Source of the DNA: Candidatus Cloacimonadota bacterium
Lineage (GTDB): Bacteria; Cloacimonadota; Cloacimonadia; Cloacimonadales; TCS61
Length of the DNA: 64,000 nt
NCBI GenBank assembly: GCA_021736135.1
Contig: JAIPGO010000005.1
Location: 1-64,000, forward strand
Direction of reading: 5' to 3'
Positions within the stretch are counted from its first letter, which is position 1. Each line of letters begins with the position of its first letter. A program made the translations under genes and the position numbers. This document shows positions 61,577 to 64,000 of this stretch, piece by piece. The notes under the pieces are model-generated. The model ran no database searches. It was not told the origin of the DNA and was given only the letters and a program-made list of their open reading frames with translations.

Positions 61577-62194
61577 TTATTCCTTGCTTTCCGTCTCTTC
61601 TACTTCCGTTTCTCCTGGCTTCTGTTCCGCAAACTTATCTATATCTCGCTTCGGGGCTACTATCATAAAGATGGTTCGACCTTCTGTTACGGGCTTAGAA
61701 TCCACTTCTATATACTCCTTAAGATCTTCTTCCAGACGTTTTAAAAGATCAAATCCTATTTCTTTATGCGCCAGTTGACGACCTCGAAATCGTACTGTGA
61801 ATTTGACTTTGTTATGCTGCATCAAAAACTTCAAGGCGTTATTCTTCTTGAAATTGTAATCATGTTCCTCTGTATTGGGCCCGAACTTGATTTCCTTTAC
61901 CTGAACCACATGCTGTTTCTTGCGGCTCTCTCGCATCTTGCGCTCTTTCTGGTAATGATACTGACCAAAATCAAGTATCCGGCAAACCGGTGGGTTTGCA
62001 CTCGGTGATATTTCCACCAGATCAAGGTTCTGCTGCTTTGCCATATTTATTGCCTCTGCTAGCGATACGACTCCTACCTGGCTCCCATCACTGTCTATCA
62101 ATCTTACCTGATCTGCCCTGATTTCACGGTTTATCTTCTCTTTTGGTACCGTTGGCTTCAGCTTAGCCTTTCCTCTTCTTATACGTATGGAAAT
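61577..62194 (-). CDS. infC: Translation initiation factor IF-3, probable AUU start
   Basis: [64 protein letters not shown] then ATT at 62194; the in-frame ATG at 62245 lies in a leader hairpin. Confidence 0.93.
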   Translation of the reverse strand: MSIRIRRGKAKLKPTVPKEKINREIRADQVRLIDSDGSQVGVVSLAEAINMAKQQNLDLVEISPSANPPVCRILDFGQYHYQKERKMRESRKKQHVVQVKEIKFGPNTEEHDYNFKKNNALKFLMQHNKVKFTVRFRGRQLAHKEIGFDLLKRLEEDLKEYIEVDSKPVTEGRTIFMIVAPKRDIDKFAEQKPGETEVEETESKE

Positions 62195-62223
62195 AATGTC
62201 CTCCTTTTTCCATAAAATAAATA

Positions 62224-62252
62224 AGAGCGGGTGCAATTGCTGCACCCGCTCT
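62224..62252 (-). terminator. Terminator-like hairpin in infC leader (candidate attenuator)
   Basis: Minus strand agagcgggtgca-gcaat-tgcacccgctct followed by tatttatttta. Confidence 0.75.
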
Positions 62253-62297
62253 CTGGAATATATGCGTTATCACTCTCTCTCTTTAAGAAAAAGTGTC

Positions 62298-62303
62298 ATT
62301 ATA
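62298..62303 (-). promoter_or_regulatory. Predicted -10 box of infC operon promoter
   Basis: Perfect TATAAT on minus strand, about 40 nt upstream of the leader hairpin. Confidence 0.45.
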
Positions 62304-62873
62304 TCTTCTATTCCTTTAACCTTAACAAGTATTCCCGCCGGAAACCGTAAGGTAGGAGCAGGTGCTCCTTTTCCCTATTTCATTGACATTAACAAATAAT
62401 TTCAATCCCTCAATGTAGTCAATATCTTTATTTTTATACTGGCATCCCCTCGTTTTTATAAAATCTGTCTGACAATATTTCTATTATGACCCATCAGAGA
62501 AAAAAGAGGCATAACCTCCGGTTAAACGAAGTGCCACCTAAGGAACTAAGCTCTACAACTCCCCCCACTCCACCAGTTGCGGAGTACCTTACCGAAGGCT
62601 ATACACCTTTAACAACTTAAGATTAATGATTAACAAACGTTGCCTGGAATATCTCTCTACTAATCAATAAGTTAACCTTTTATCTCTATTTGTGCGTGTT
62701 GCCGGTGCCGTACGTAATTAATATCTTGTGTTTATTCGCTGACCCCTGCAACTTACCACAAAATCCCCAGTCTGCAATATTAATTCCTATCTCTCTTCTG
62801 TTCGCGTTGTTCGCGGCTAAAAAAATCTTTTATTAGCAGCGTACCAAACGAAAAAGATGAACAGAAGAGGGAT

Positions 62874-63053
62874 TTAACCCATATTGTGCAGTAAGCTTTT
62901 ACAAAGAGGGCTAATCCCGATACGTCGGGATGAGTGCAGAGAAGTTAGAAAAAGATCAGTGAATATTTTTAATATTTATGATTATTTTGTAACTTTCTCT
63001 GTGCCAGTAACTTGGTGCTATTTGTGAAATCCTACTGCACAAAGTGGGTTTAA
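62874..63053. repeat. MITE-like/structured element with terminal inverted repeats
   Basis: ttaacccatattgtgcagtaag ... cctactgcacaaagtgggtttaa, nested gcagagaagtta ... taactttctctgtgc. Confidence 0.55.
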
Positions 63054-63061
63054 TACTTTAA

Positions 63062-64000
63062 TCACAGAATTATAATAAATTCGGCACCATCCGGATGATT
63101 GATAAGCTTTAAATCTCCATTGAGATGCTTTTCGATGATCATTTTGGACAGGTAAAGCCCGATACCGGAACTGTTCATTTCATTTTTTGTGGAAATGTAA
63201 AGTTCAAAAATAATTTCTTGAATTTCCGGTGACACTCCTCCCCCGTTATCCTTGATGGAAATAACTGCATGATTCTTTTCGCAATACTGGTGCACATTTA
63301 CCTGGGGAGCAGCTATTTTACGCTCGAGCAATATATCAAAAGAATTCGTAAGGATATTATTTATAACTTCTGAAAATTCACTGCGAAACCCTTTTATCTG
63401 AAAATTACCTTCCAGTTCCGCGCTGAGTATTACGTTGTTATTCTGAAAACGGCTGCGGTTCAGCTCAATAACCTCATTGATCACTTCCTCTATATTGAAT
63501 ACGCGTTCTTCTTCTGAGCTTTTATAAAAATGCCTGAATGAATCGATCGAGCGTGATAGTTCTTTTAGTATATTATAAGAAGTAGATATTTTTTCCTTCA
63601 GTATCTCATCAGTTAATTCACCAAAATCCCAGGCGTCCTGAATAGAATGAATAGTAACACTGATAGCATTCAATGGCTGACGCCAGTTATGTGCCAGTCT
63701 TGATATCATTTCTCCAATTGCTGCCTGTCGTCTTTTCTGTAATATCTGAGCATCTTTGAGCCTGAGTTCATCTACTGTTACCTTCACTTTCTTTTCCAGT
63801 TCTCGATGCATGTGCTGCAAATTGTTAAGGGCCTGCCGCAGTTCCAACTCAATGCTTTTTCTCTGTAAGGCTGAGGCGATTTCGTCTGATACAAAATCCA
63901 GCATCTGCAGATCATTTTCAGTATAAAGCTCAGGATTATCATAGCTTTGCACAACAATTACCCCAATTATTTCCTCTTCTTTACGCAAAGGTGCTCCCAA
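63062..64000 (-). CDS. Sensor histidine kinase with partial GAF domain, truncated by window end
   Basis: AAIGEMISRLAHNWRQPLNAISVTI (H-box), NILTNSFDIL (N-box), DNGGG, SSGIGLYLSKMIIEKHLNG. Confidence 0.9.
   Translation of the reverse strand: MGAPLRKEEEIIGVIVVQSYDNPELYTENDLQMLDFVSDEIASALQRKSIELELRQALNNLQHMHRELEKKVKVTVDELRLKDAQILQKRRQAAIGEMISRLAHNWRQPLNAISVTIHSIQDAWDFGELTDEILKEKISTSYNILKELSRSIDSFRHFYKSSEEERVFNIEEVINEVIELNRSRFQNNNVILSAELEGNFQIKGFRSEFSEVINNILTNSFDILLERKIAAPQVNVHQYCEKNHAVISIKDNGGGVSPEIQEIIFELYISTKNEMNSSGIGLYLSKMIIEKHLNGDLKLINHPDGAEFIIIL

Overview
Bacterial chromosomal window, almost fully coding. The gene content and T9SS-type C-terminal sorting motifs suggest a Cloacimonadota/FCB-group-like organism; that taxonomy is inference only. 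Left part: an HD-domain hydrolase ORF broken by an in-frame stop, a HutH-type MIO ammonia-lyase, a CotH / VTC / DUF4956 / TolC-like / HlyD-like gene series, an ABC permease plus binding-protein pair inside a 276-bp inverted repeat, two tandem lipoprotein paralogs that end exactly at a truncated 'NYPNPF' sorting motif, and a BchI/BchD-like AAA+VWA pair. Middle (16.5-27 kb): an envelope glycan locus with many glycosyltransferases, myo-inositol-1-phosphate synthase, a nucleotidyltransferase resembling inositol-1-phosphate cytidylyltransferase, and two CDP-glycerol glycerophosphotransferase-like proteins. Right part: mostly housekeeping (MlaF/MlaD-like, mtaB, aspS, gyrA/gyrB, phosphohexomutase, AddA/AddB-like, dinB, folD, ymdB, rny, 6S RNA, zapA, pheT/pheS, rplT, rpmI, infC) and a truncated histidine kinase. 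Best leads for undescribed biology: (1) the CotH-VTC-DUF4956-TolC-HlyD cassette, (2) the inositol-phosphate/teichoic-acid-like gene group, (3) a metalloprotease-propeller-Omp85 fusion next to MCE genes, (4) dispersed hairpins sharing a C-A7-T loop with covarying stems, and (5) REP/BIME-like inverted elements flanking an orphan transporter. All calls come from reading the sequence and supplied translations; no database searches were run.
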